NCBI GenBank assembly: GCA_026692845.1
Contig: JAPLNM010000053.1
Span: 1 to 64,000 of the forward strand
Length of the DNA stretch: 64,000 nucleotides
Direction of reading: 5' to 3'
From: Planctomycetota bacterium
GTDB taxonomy: Bacteria; Planctomycetota; Planctomycetia; Pirellulales; Pirellulaceae
Part shown: positions 18,227-26,029 of the stretch, piece after piece
Layout: each line of letters opens with the position of its first letter
Numbering within the stretch: the first letter of the stretch is position 1
The notes under the pieces: generated by a model
The model's database searches: none
Told to the model about the DNA's origin: nothing
What the model saw: only the letters and a program-made list of their open reading frames with translations
Translations under genes and position numbers: made by a program

Positions 18227-18320
18227 CGGGGTGTCCTGACGTAATAACTCTGGGGCACGATGGCTTTAGAACACTCGCGAACAAAATAGGTTCGAACCAG
18301 TAGGTTATCGCAAGGGGCCA

Positions 18321-18339
18321 TGACACGTCTGGTCACGGA
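18321..18339. repeat. 19-bp intergenic palindrome, copy 2 (TGACACGTCTGGTCACGGA)
   Basis: This is identical to 230-248. It lies in the 115-bp gap between the stop of the helicase gene (18342) and the start of the AddBA fusion (18226). With arms TGAC/GTCA it could be an operator or a dispersed repeat; having the second copy by a transposase start favours a dispersed repeat. Confidence 0.6.
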
Positions 18340-18341
18340 AC

Positions 18342-20270
18342 TTATTGCCAGGGACTAAATTCCCAAATGGATTTATAAAAACCTTGGGATTCGGTGTGTT
18401 CGATCCATTTTTTGAAAAAGGTGTTTCTGCCTAGGGTCGACCCGTCCCCGATGACCATGAGTTTTCTTTTGGCTCTGGTCATCGCGACGTTCATGCGTCG
18501 CGTATCGGCCAGGAAACCGACTTCGCCTTGGGTGTTGGAGCGGACCAAGCTTATCAGGACGACTTCTTTTTCACGGCCTTGGAAACCGTCGACGGTATCG
18601 ATTTCGACGTCGTTGTTGGTGCATCGATCTCGGATGAAACGGACTTGGGCCGAATACGGAGCGATTACGGCGATCTGTTCGGGTGGCAATCCGGCCTCGA
18701 TCAGCGCATCGACTTGTTTGAGGATCCAGGTCGCTTCGCGGGGGTTGAGTTTGCTCTCCCCGTTGGGGTCGAGTTCTTCGGTCCAATCGGCGCCCGAGGT
18801 ATCGACAAAGAGGATCGGTTCGGAGTCGATGGTTTCGGAATGGAAATTGGGCAGATCGGCCAGGGAGTGGTTTGCGACACTGGGGTCTGCGACGAGCGAG
18901 TCGTGGTAGAAGTGCTCGGATGGAAACGCCATGATCTTATGGTGCATTCGGTACTGGACGGTCAACTGTCGGGTCGCGAGTTTGTCCCATCGATCAACGA
19001 GTCTTTCCATCATGCTTGTCGAGAGCCCTTCGAGCTGCGCTTGGTTGCTCAGCACCGTAGGGGGTAGTTGGCAATGGTCTCCGGCCAGGACCAATCGATC
19101 GACGCGCAGGATCACCGGCCAGTAGCCCGGTTCGGTACTTTGGCAGGCTTCGTCGATGACTCCGAGTTGGAATGTCCGATTGCCCAGGATCTCTGGATCG
19201 TAGTTGGTCGTCGCGCAGATGACACTCGCGCGATCGAGTTTGGTATTGATGATTTGCTCTTCGAAGAGTTTGGCATCGGCGCGTAGCCGTCGCGATTCTT
19301 GCTTAAGGTCATCGCGTGCGCCGGCCATGGGCTTGGCGCGTGTCCATCGGCCCGCTTTGCTTGAGAGCAGTTCTGCTTCTCGCCGCATTTCACGGACAAC
19401 TTTCATTGCCGGGTCGGCATCGACCAGGGAATCGAGTGTATGTTCTTGGAGGGATTCCAGGACCCGAGCCGGGTGTCCGATGCGGATGGCGTTGAGCCCC
19501 AGGCCCACGAGTTTTTCTAAAAGGTTATCGACGCCTGTATTGCTCGGGGCGCAAGCCAAAACTCTCTGGCCTCTGAGGACGGCTTGTCGGATCAAATGGG
19601 CCACGGTGGTGGTTTTGCCTGTCCCTGGAGGGCCATGGATGATGGCCAAATCATTTGCGCTCAACGCGTGCAGGATTGCATCGTGCTGAGACGGATTCAA
19701 AGGGGATTCCGAGAGGTCGGCTTGGATCGCCTGGACGTCTTTGATCGGAAAGAAAACGGGCGGTTTATCTTCGATCAGAATATCGCGGAACTGCGCGATG
19801 CGCCCTCGGCCATCGAGCGCATGGAGCATGGCGGTTTGCTGTCGTTTGCGAGTGACCTCGTCGGCCGAAAGCTCGAGCCGAAAGAAGTGGCCTTCGGGCC
19901 AATCATCGAAAACCACTTCGATGCTCGATGAGGTACGACCGCAGACAAGCCCGTTTCCGACATCCATCAACGTCTGTTCATCGGAGGCGACGACTGGAGC
20001 ACCGACACGGAAGCGGTTCCAAGGAAGAATTTGTTTTCGTTCGCGTTTGACAAAGTTGACGATGGTTCGTCCACCGAGTCCTGTGCGGTCGTCGGCGATG
20101 ACCATATGCATGAGCGTATCGCCATGGGCCTCCATCGAACGGTCGGACATTCCTCGCGCTTTGCGGGTTGTGCGTCGCGAGGCGAGTCGTTCGCGTTCGG
20201 CGTCGGATTCGAGTTTAAGGAACCAGGACCAGCGTTCGAAATACGCTTCGCTGTCGCGATAGTTGTGCAT
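18342..20270 (-). CDS. Upf1/IGHMBP2-like superfamily 1 helicase
   Basis: The protein is a stand-alone SF1B helicase of about 642 residues. Walker A is GPPGTGKTT near residues 213-221, motif II is DEACQS in VIDEACQSTEPGYW, motif III is AGDHCQLPPT, and motifs V-VI are DTVDGFQGREKEVV and MNVAMTRAKRKL. The N-terminal 200 residues include the beta-barrel-like segment seen in IGHMBP2/SMUBP-2 relatives. These enzymes unwind RNA or DNA 5' to 3'; the substrate of bacterial members is not settled. I chose ATG 20270; a TTG at 20285, two bases after the transporter stop, is an alternative. It lies between lplT-like and AddBA genes on the same strand, so it may be cotranscribed with either. Confidence 0.88.
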   Translation of the reverse strand: MHNYRDSEAYFERWSWFLKLESDAERERLASRRTTRKARGMSDRSMEAHGDTLMHMVIADDRTGLGGRTIVNFVKRERKQILPWNRFRVGAPVVASDEQTLMDVGNGLVCGRTSSSIEVVFDDWPEGHFFRLELSADEVTRKRQQTAMLHALDGRGRIAQFRDILIEDKPPVFFPIKDVQAIQADLSESPLNPSQHDAILHALSANDLAIIHGPPGTGKTTTVAHLIRQAVLRGQRVLACAPSNTGVDNLLEKLVGLGLNAIRIGHPARVLESLQEHTLDSLVDADPAMKVVREMRREAELLSSKAGRWTRAKPMAGARDDLKQESRRLRADAKLFEEQIINTKLDRASVICATTNYDPEILGNRTFQLGVIDEACQSTEPGYWPVILRVDRLVLAGDHCQLPPTVLSNQAQLEGLSTSMMERLVDRWDKLATRQLTVQYRMHHKIMAFPSEHFYHDSLVADPSVANHSLADLPNFHSETIDSEPILFVDTSGADWTEELDPNGESKLNPREATWILKQVDALIEAGLPPEQIAVIAPYSAQVRFIRDRCTNNDVEIDTVDGFQGREKEVVLISLVRSNTQGEVGFLADTRRMNVAMTRAKRKLMVIGDGSTLGRNTFFKKWIEHTESQGFYKSIWEFSPWQ

Positions 20271-20286
20271 AGGCGCCAAGAGCAAT

Positions 20287-21600
20287 CTACGGTTTCGGCA
20301 GGCGATAGAAAATAAGGATAGGCAGGAGCATCGTGAGCATCATCGCAAAGACTGACGAAACAGGCCAGCCCATCGAAGCGGCGATGGCTACAAGGATCTG
20401 GTAGATCGGACCGGCCAGGAGAATACCTACAAAGTTTGCGAAGTTCATCGTGCCGATCAATCGCCCCTTGAGTTCCGCAGGCGGTCGCTCTTGGAGGAAG
20501 ACTTGCAAGGGGATCACAAAGATCGCCGCACCGATGCCCGTGACAATCAAGCCCAACAGGGCACCTGTGTAGCCTAGGAGAAGCCCTCCGTTGGGTTTCC
20601 AGAGACTCAGGCCCCCCATCGAGAGCATCATGATCAGCACCCCGAGGGTGACTTGCTTGTCCTTACGGACGTTTTTCAAGACAATGTTTGCGCCGACGGC
20701 TCCGAGAATGATTCCTATGGCAAGCCCGCCAGTGAGAATACTTGTTTTGGTATCCGATTGGAGTTGCAATTGTTCTTTACCCAAGCGATTGACCACGGGC
20801 ATCACCAAACCACCGACGAGCCAGAAGACACTCGAGACAATCAGGGCCATAAGCAACGGTCGGTCTTGGGCCAGTAGCCTTCGAACTGGCGTCGGCACGA
20901 TCGCATCGGATACCTCAAAACGGGCTTGGGGCTGCACTGCCGGAGTCTTGCGGATCAGCAGCGATGTCAGCGTACCGATCAAAGCCACCATGGCGCAGGC
21001 CAACGAGCCGATCCACAAACGACTGAAGTCTTCTTGTCCCGCTTCGTTTTTCACGACCAACAGGTCCTTGATCGCTCCGGCCAGGACCACCCCAAGGATG
21101 ATGGCAAGGAAGGTGGACATGAGGATCAGGCCATTGGCTCTCGGGAGATGTTTGTGGGTAAACAACTCCGGGAGAATCCCATACTTGGCTGGCCCGAAGA
21201 AGGTGCTATGGACACCCATGAGGATCAGGACGCTCCAGGTGCCGTAGTCTCCAAGGTTTCCGTACATCCAGAAAGCCAGAACCGCCAGAAGGGTAATGGC
21301 GATCTCGGCAATCTTGCACAGGACGATGATTTTGCTTTTGCTGTTGCGGTCCGATAGATAACCGGCCAGACCGCTGAGCAGTACAAAAGGCAAAGAGAAG
21401 GCCAACGCCGCCCAGCCTTGGCGATCGTCTTTGTTCATCGCTCCGATCCCGCCGATGGCCATCAGGAGCATGAGTTGTTTGTAGAGGTTGTCGTTGAAGG
21501 CCCCGAGGAATTGGGTGATAGCGATCCCCCAAAACGAGCGGTCGGCAAGGAGCGACTTGGAGTCGAGGGAATCTTCAGATTCGTCGGGAGCTTGTTGCAT
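20287..21600 (-). CDS. Major facilitator transporter, LplT-like (lysophospholipid) candidate
   Basis: The 437-residue protein has about twelve hydrophobic segments and an MFS motif between helices 2 and 3 (GLAGYLSDRNSKSKI). The early part, WGIAITQFLGAFNDNLYKQ, is typical of the LplT/Aas-associated branch. LplT flips lysophospholipids inward for re-acylation by Aas in E. coli. The neighbour just upstream (21648-23297) is an Aas-like acyl-ACP synthetase, and that pairing is the main support for the specific role. A ribosome site AAGGA precedes the start. In many bacteria the transporter and acylation domains are fused; here they are separate genes. Confidence 0.85.
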   Translation of the reverse strand: MQQAPDESEDSLDSKSLLADRSFWGIAITQFLGAFNDNLYKQLMLLMAIGGIGAMNKDDRQGWAALAFSLPFVLLSGLAGYLSDRNSKSKIIVLCKIAEIAITLLAVLAFWMYGNLGDYGTWSVLILMGVHSTFFGPAKYGILPELFTHKHLPRANGLILMSTFLAIILGVVLAGAIKDLLVVKNEAGQEDFSRLWIGSLACAMVALIGTLTSLLIRKTPAVQPQARFEVSDAIVPTPVRRLLAQDRPLLMALIVSSVFWLVGGLVMPVVNRLGKEQLQLQSDTKTSILTGGLAIGIILGAVGANIVLKNVRKDKQVTLGVLIMMLSMGGLSLWKPNGGLLLGYTGALLGLIVTGIGAAIFVIPLQVFLQERPPAELKGRLIGTMNFANFVGILLAGPIYQILVAIAASMGWPVSSVFAMMLTMLLPILIFYRLPKP

Positions 21601-21647
21601 CGTTGCGATGAATCCTTTTCCAAGGGGACTTAATTCATGGGCCTGAT

Positions 21648-23297
21648 TTAGTGGGCCGTCTGTGTTTTTTCCAGGGCTAGCTTTTGCAAACCACGCAGAT
21701 CGAGTTTCCCGGTGCCGAGGATCGGGATCGCATCGACTTGGATGAAGCTATCGATACCTGGGACGTAGATCGAGGGAAGTCCGGCTTCGATCAGTTTCTT
21801 GACCAGTGCGGAGGGCTCTTCGGGCAGTTGGGTGTACAGAACGATGAGCTTCTCCCCTTTCTTTTCATCCGGGACGCTGCTGACGGCCAAGGTCAGGATG
21901 TCTTCGTCTCCGCCGACGATTTTGTTGAGTTCCTCCTCGACTTGGATGTGGGGAACCATTTCGCCACCGATTTTCGAGAATCGGCTCTCGCGACCCGTGA
22001 TGTAGATAAAGCCATCTTGATCGATCATTCCGACATCCCCAGTGATGTACCAACCGTTGTTCATGACTTTGGCGGTCAGTTCGGGTTGGTCGAGATAACC
22101 GGACATGACATTGGGTCCGGAAATTTCGATCATTCCCGATTGGTTCGGTCCGAGAACGATCGAGTGGTCATCGAGCGAGACGGTTCGGGCCTGAACGCCC
22201 GGTATGGGCTTACCGACAGATCCTTCGCGCAGGGCGCTGTTGACTTGCTCGGTTCTTGCTCGCTTTGCTGGCACGTTGACAGCAACGACTGGGCTCAGCT
22301 CGGTCGTTCCGTATCCTTCGATGGGTCGCACGCCGAAACGTTCTTCGAAGGCTTGAGCCAGAGGGATCGGCATTTTCTCAGCGCCGACGACGACAACCTC
22401 GACGGTTTTAAACTGTTCGGGTTCGATGCGTTTGAGGAATCCTCGCAAGAAGGTGGGAGTGCCTAGGACGATGGTGCACTTGTAGTTCTCGATCAGCTTG
22501 GCGATCTGCTTGGGTTCCAGGGGGTTGTAGTGGAAAGCCCCCGAGCATGGCAGGCTACCGACGGCCCATAGGGTGCCTGTGTACCCAAAGGAATGGAAAA
22601 ACGGAAGGATTCCCAAGAAGCAGTCTTCTGGGCGTACATGGATGGTCGCATCGAAGCCTTGGACGTTCGAGGCGATGTTGTTGTAGGTCAACGGTACGCC
22701 TTTAGGCACGCCCGTTGAGCCCGACGTGAAGATGATCGTCAGACGATCCTCTGGTTTGTTCTTATGGAGTTGGAATTGGCGAGCCAGGATCGCTTCGGGA
22801 ATGAATTTCGATTGAGTAAAGGCGACGATTTTATCTGCCAGGGTGGCTTTGTCTTTGAGGTCTTCGAGGTAGACGAGTTGGGCATCGAGATTCATGCCCA
22901 ATTTTTCTATGACTTTGCGACTGGTCAAAACGTGCTTGATCTGGGCCTGCTCGATGCACCGGTTGATGGTGGACTCAGAGACCGTGTAGTTTAGGTTGAC
23001 TGCAACTCGGCGAGACAGGGTCAGGGCCATGTTGACCACGACGGCCGGAACAGTCGGTGGGAGCAATACACCGACATGTTTTTCCTCGAGCCCTTTGAAG
23101 CGGGCTTGTAAGACCTCGCGATCGATGATGCGTTTGAGGGCTAAAGTTCGCAGGAGCAGGTCGTTCCCGGAGAGTTTGACCCCTGAGGAGTCGGCGATTT
23201 TTAACTGGGCTCCTTTTTCCCGACATCGGCGGATGAACAGGCGTGGTAGGTTCCAATCCCACTGGAGACTCGAAGCGGATTGAGCTTGTGCATTCAT
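21648..23297 (-). CDS. AMP-forming acyl-ACP/acyl-CoA synthetase, Aas-like, without an acyltransferase domain
   Basis: This 549-residue ANL-superfamily enzyme activates a fatty acid as acyl-adenylate and passes it to ACP or CoA. Visible motifs are IIFTSGSTGVPKGVPL (P-loop), YGTTELSPV, TGDVGMIDQDGFIYITGR, and the C-terminal catalytic lysine region ILGTGKLDLRGL. The closest memory match is the synthetase half of Aas (2-acylglycerophosphoethanolamine acyltransferase/acyl-ACP synthetase). The PlsC acyltransferase domain found in E. coli Aas is absent, and no plsC lies nearby. The following gene, 47 bp on, is an LplT-like transporter, so a role in phospholipid re-acylation or fatty-acid recycling is likely. 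Confidence 0.87.
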   Translation of the reverse strand: MNAQAQSASSLQWDWNLPRLFIRRCREKGAQLKIADSSGVKLSGNDLLLRTLALKRIIDREVLQARFKGLEEKHVGVLLPPTVPAVVVNMALTLSRRVAVNLNYTVSESTINRCIEQAQIKHVLTSRKVIEKLGMNLDAQLVYLEDLKDKATLADKIVAFTQSKFIPEAILARQFQLHKNKPEDRLTIIFTSGSTGVPKGVPLTYNNIASNVQGFDATIHVRPEDCFLGILPFFHSFGYTGTLWAVGSLPCSGAFHYNPLEPKQIAKLIENYKCTIVLGTPTFLRGFLKRIEPEQFKTVEVVVVGAEKMPIPLAQAFEERFGVRPIEGYGTTELSPVVAVNVPAKRARTEQVNSALREGSVGKPIPGVQARTVSLDDHSIVLGPNQSGMIEISGPNVMSGYLDQPELTAKVMNNGWYITGDVGMIDQDGFIYITGRESRFSKIGGEMVPHIQVEEELNKIVGGDEDILTLAVSSVPDEKKGEKLIVLYTQLPEEPSALVKKLIEAGLPSIYVPGIDSFIQVDAIPILGTGKLDLRGLQKLALEKTQTAH

Positions 23298-23335
23298 GGC
23301 GGTGGCTTCTATTGCGTGAAGACTATTTGACGTTT

Positions 23336-24592
23336 TTACTTCTTGCGTTTGAATTCTTGAAGAAGTTCCGGGACGGATATCCCAATGGCTCCGCGACCTT
23401 CTTCGAGTCGAAACAGGACATCCTCGTTGATTTCGCTATGATCGACACCCCAGATCTGCTTGAGATTTTCTTGGGCCAAGGGCTTAGCCGATCGGACCAA
23501 TCGCATTCCAACCATGCGGGCCGGGTCATCGGTAAACCACCAGGGGCTTTTCGGAACGTTCGGATCGGCATCTTTCCAAACTTTGTCGTCTGAACCGAGC
23601 CGTGCGGCGGATCGGAGTCGCTCAGGAGGGTCCTGCCATCCTCCACCTCGTACGCACCGAGAGCTTTTTTCTTTTGGCATGACGAGCGCTTGCTCGGCGG
23701 TAAGCGTTTTGCCTTGGCGATCCAAATAGCTATCGGTCGCATAGTGGTCCAGGGTCCACTCCCAGACGCTCCCGTGCATATCGTAAAGCCCAAAAGGATT
23801 TGGTTTTTTGCTCCCGACCTTGGGCGCTCCTTCAGGACTATTGTCAGCGAAGGCCGCATACTGATCGAGTTCCGAGGGGTCATCGCCGAACGAATAAGCG
23901 GTGTTGGTCCCGGCGCGCGCCGCATACTCCCACTCGGCTTCGGTAGGGAGACGGTACTGCGAGCCGGTCATGCCGCTGAGCCATTGGGTATAGAGTTTGG
24001 CCGAGTACTGGGTCATCGTCACGGCTGGCTGTCGAGGATCGTCACCGAACTCGTAAGTAAAACTCGGTTCGTACAGAGGCGTAGGGATGGTGATCGCATC
24101 GGCTTGGTCGAGGCCTGAGGCTTTGCGTACACCTTGGCGAGAGAGCCGTTTGAAGATGTCGTAGGTTTTGAGGAATGTTTTGTATTCGGCCCAAGTCAGT
24201 TCGGTCTTCGCCATCCAGAACGGTTCGACTTGGATCGTAAACTCAGGGCCTTCGTCTTGGCTGTGTCCGGGTTGGCTATCGGGCGATCCGATGGTGGTTT
24301 TGCCTCCGGGGATAGGGATCATTTCAAAAGTCACTTCGGTTCCTTCGACGCGATGGGTGTAGGAAACCATGAATGCATCGTCGGCAAGCTTCACAAAGGG
24401 TCCAGAGTCGGGCTGGGTTTTGGCGATCCCCAAGGTGTTAGCCTCCGAGGCCTGGGCTTTAGTTGAATCTTGAAAATAGGGCTCGCTGGCTCGGGCCTCT
24501 CGGAACGTCATCGGTAGGCACAGCGAAAGGACCGTCAGGATCGTCCTGAGGGTCGTCCAAGCAGTTTGGATCAAGAAAGTCGGAGATGTCAT
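23336..24592 (-). CDS. Secreted sulfatase-modifying-factor (SUMF1/FGE)-fold protein lacking the catalytic cysteines
   Basis: An N-terminal signal peptide (LRTILTVLSLCLPMTF, then AEARAS-type cleavage region ARASEP) precedes a full FGE-sulfatase domain: IPGGKTTIGSPDSQ, TELTWAEYKTFLK, YRLPTEAEWEYAARAG, YDMHGSVWEWTLD and VRGGGWQDPPERLRSAAR. In formylglycine-generating enzymes the last block carries the copper-binding cysteines; here that segment has none, so sulfatase activation is unlikely. A ligand- or cell-wall-related role is possible, as for many planctomycete paralogues. I chose ATG 24592, which starts directly with the signal peptide; a GTG at 24634 is possible. No sulfatase gene is near. 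Confidence 0.83.
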   Translation of the reverse strand: MTSPTFLIQTAWTTLRTILTVLSLCLPMTFREARASEPYFQDSTKAQASEANTLGIAKTQPDSGPFVKLADDAFMVSYTHRVEGTEVTFEMIPIPGGKTTIGSPDSQPGHSQDEGPEFTIQVEPFWMAKTELTWAEYKTFLKTYDIFKRLSRQGVRKASGLDQADAITIPTPLYEPSFTYEFGDDPRQPAVTMTQYSAKLYTQWLSGMTGSQYRLPTEAEWEYAARAGTNTAYSFGDDPSELDQYAAFADNSPEGAPKVGSKKPNPFGLYDMHGSVWEWTLDHYATDSYLDRQGKTLTAEQALVMPKEKSSRCVRGGGWQDPPERLRSAARLGSDDKVWKDADPNVPKSPWWFTDDPARMVGMRLVRSAKPLAQENLKQIWGVDHSEINEDVLFRLEEGRGAIGISVPELLQEFKRKK

Positions 24593-24823
24593 TAGAGAAT
24601 AAGCGATTTGAGAACGGATGCTTCGAGGACACACTCGAAGGTTGGGAAACGAGGGGAAAACCCCCCGACCGACCCCTATTAGGTTAACTGCTCGCCGTGG
24701 AATCGAACAGCCTAGAGCCTTGCTCCACCTTGTGAATACCCAGAGATTTGCTAAACAATCTGTCGTTATCTTGGGTTTACACGATTTCGATTTCCCGCAG
24801 TATTTGGAGTTTCACAAAAGGCG

Positions 24824-26029
24824 ATGGATATTCACACGTTGACGCGCGAATTGCAGTTGAATAACGGCAGTAAGATTGTGATGCTGGTGGCCGATGGGCT
24901 GGGTGGATTGCCGATGCACCCGGGCGGATTGACGGAACTCGAGACGGCCAAGACTCCTCATTTGGACGCGCTGGCTACCTTGGGAGTCCAGGGGGCGAGC
25001 ATACCGGTCAAGCCTGGGATTGCACCTGGGAGTGGACCGGGACATTTGGCCCTTTTTGGCTACGACCCTCTGAAGTACATCATCGGTCGCGGTGCCTTGG
25101 AGGCCACGGGAATCGGCTTTGAGTTGCAACCTGGTGACGTAGCGATTCGTTGCAATTTCTGCACGATTGACGACCAAAACCGAATCACCGACCGCCGTGC
25201 AGGCCGGATCAGCAGCCAGGAAAGCGCGCCGCTTGCGATTTCCCTTCGACAGATCCGAATCCCGGGCGTAGAAATCTTTGTCGAGCCGGTCAAGGAACAT
25301 CGTTTCGTCGTAGTTTTTCGAGGGGAGGGACTCGGTGGCAATGTTGCCGACACCGACCCGCAAATCACCGGGGTCGAAGCACTAGAACCCGTCGCGCAGA
25401 ATTCCCAGAGCCAGAAAACGGCCGAGGTAGCCAAGGAATTCCTGCGGCAGGCGAAGTCGATTTTGGCGGGGCATCCGAAGGCGAATTTTCACACGATGCG
25501 AGGGTTTGCGGCCAAGCCGCAACTTCCGTCCTACCAAGAGGTCTATGGCTTGCGTGCAGCGGCTATCGCTGTGTACCCGATGTATAAAGGATTGGCCAGA
25601 CTCGTCGGGATGGACATTGTAGGCAACGCACAGAGTTTACAGGAACAAGTCGAAGAACTGGGAGCAAACTGGGACCGATACGATTTCTTTTTTATGCATT
25701 TCAAGTACACCGACAGCACCGGAGAAGACGGCGATTTTGCGCAAAAGGTCGCTCGAATCGAAGAACTCGATTCGGTGCTCGGCCAGATTCACAAGCTAGC
25801 TCCTGATGTGTTGATTGTCACCGGGGATCACAGCACGCCAAGTTACCTAAAGAGCCATTCGTGGCATCCGGTCCCGACGTTGCTAGTATCGGATTGCTGC
25901 CGTCCGGATCCTCACAGCACATTGAACGAAACGACCTGCATTACCGGCGGCCTGGGGCACTTTGAAGCCCAGTACTTGATGACCTTGGCTCTAGCCAATG
26001 CGGGCCGTTTGGGCAAATTCGGAGCCTAG
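24824..26029 (+). CDS. apgM: 2,3-bisphosphoglycerate-independent phosphoglycerate mutase, archaeal type
   Basis: The 401-residue protein has the alkaline-phosphatase-superfamily pattern of ApgM: MLVADGLGGLPM with the metal-binding Asp, TPHLDALATLG, GIAPGSGPGHLALFGYDP with the catalytic Ser, and VTGDHSTPSYLKSHSWHPVPTLL with metal-binding Asp/His. It interconverts 3- and 2-phosphoglycerate in glycolysis. AAAGG lies just before the ATG. The stop overlaps the stop of the convergent giant TPR gene by 4 bp (26026-26029). It has 230 bp of upstream sequence to the divergent SUMF1-like gene, where its promoter should lie. Confidence 0.93.
   Translation: MDIHTLTRELQLNNGSKIVMLVADGLGGLPMHPGGLTELETAKTPHLDALATLGVQGASIPVKPGIAPGSGPGHLALFGYDPLKYIIGRGALEATGIGFELQPGDVAIRCNFCTIDDQNRITDRRAGRISSQESAPLAISLRQIRIPGVEIFVEPVKEHRFVVVFRGEGLGGNVADTDPQITGVEALEPVAQNSQSQKTAEVAKEFLRQAKSILAGHPKANFHTMRGFAAKPQLPSYQEVYGLRAAAIAVYPMYKGLARLVGMDIVGNAQSLQEQVEELGANWDRYDFFFMHFKYTDSTGEDGDFAQKVARIEELDSVLGQIHKLAPDVLIVTGDHSTPSYLKSHSWHPVPTLLVSDCCRPDPHSTLNETTCITGGLGHFEAQYLMTLALANAGRLGKFGA

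Noticed and set aside
18280-18320. Possible tRNA T-loop (GGTTCGAACC) in the gap before AddBA
   Set aside because: It is only a short palindrome; no cloverleaf can be formed.
24680-24750. Possible tRNA on the minus strand (T-arm-like TGTTCGATTCC)
   Set aside because: No matching acceptor stem, D-arm or anticodon arm could be built around it.
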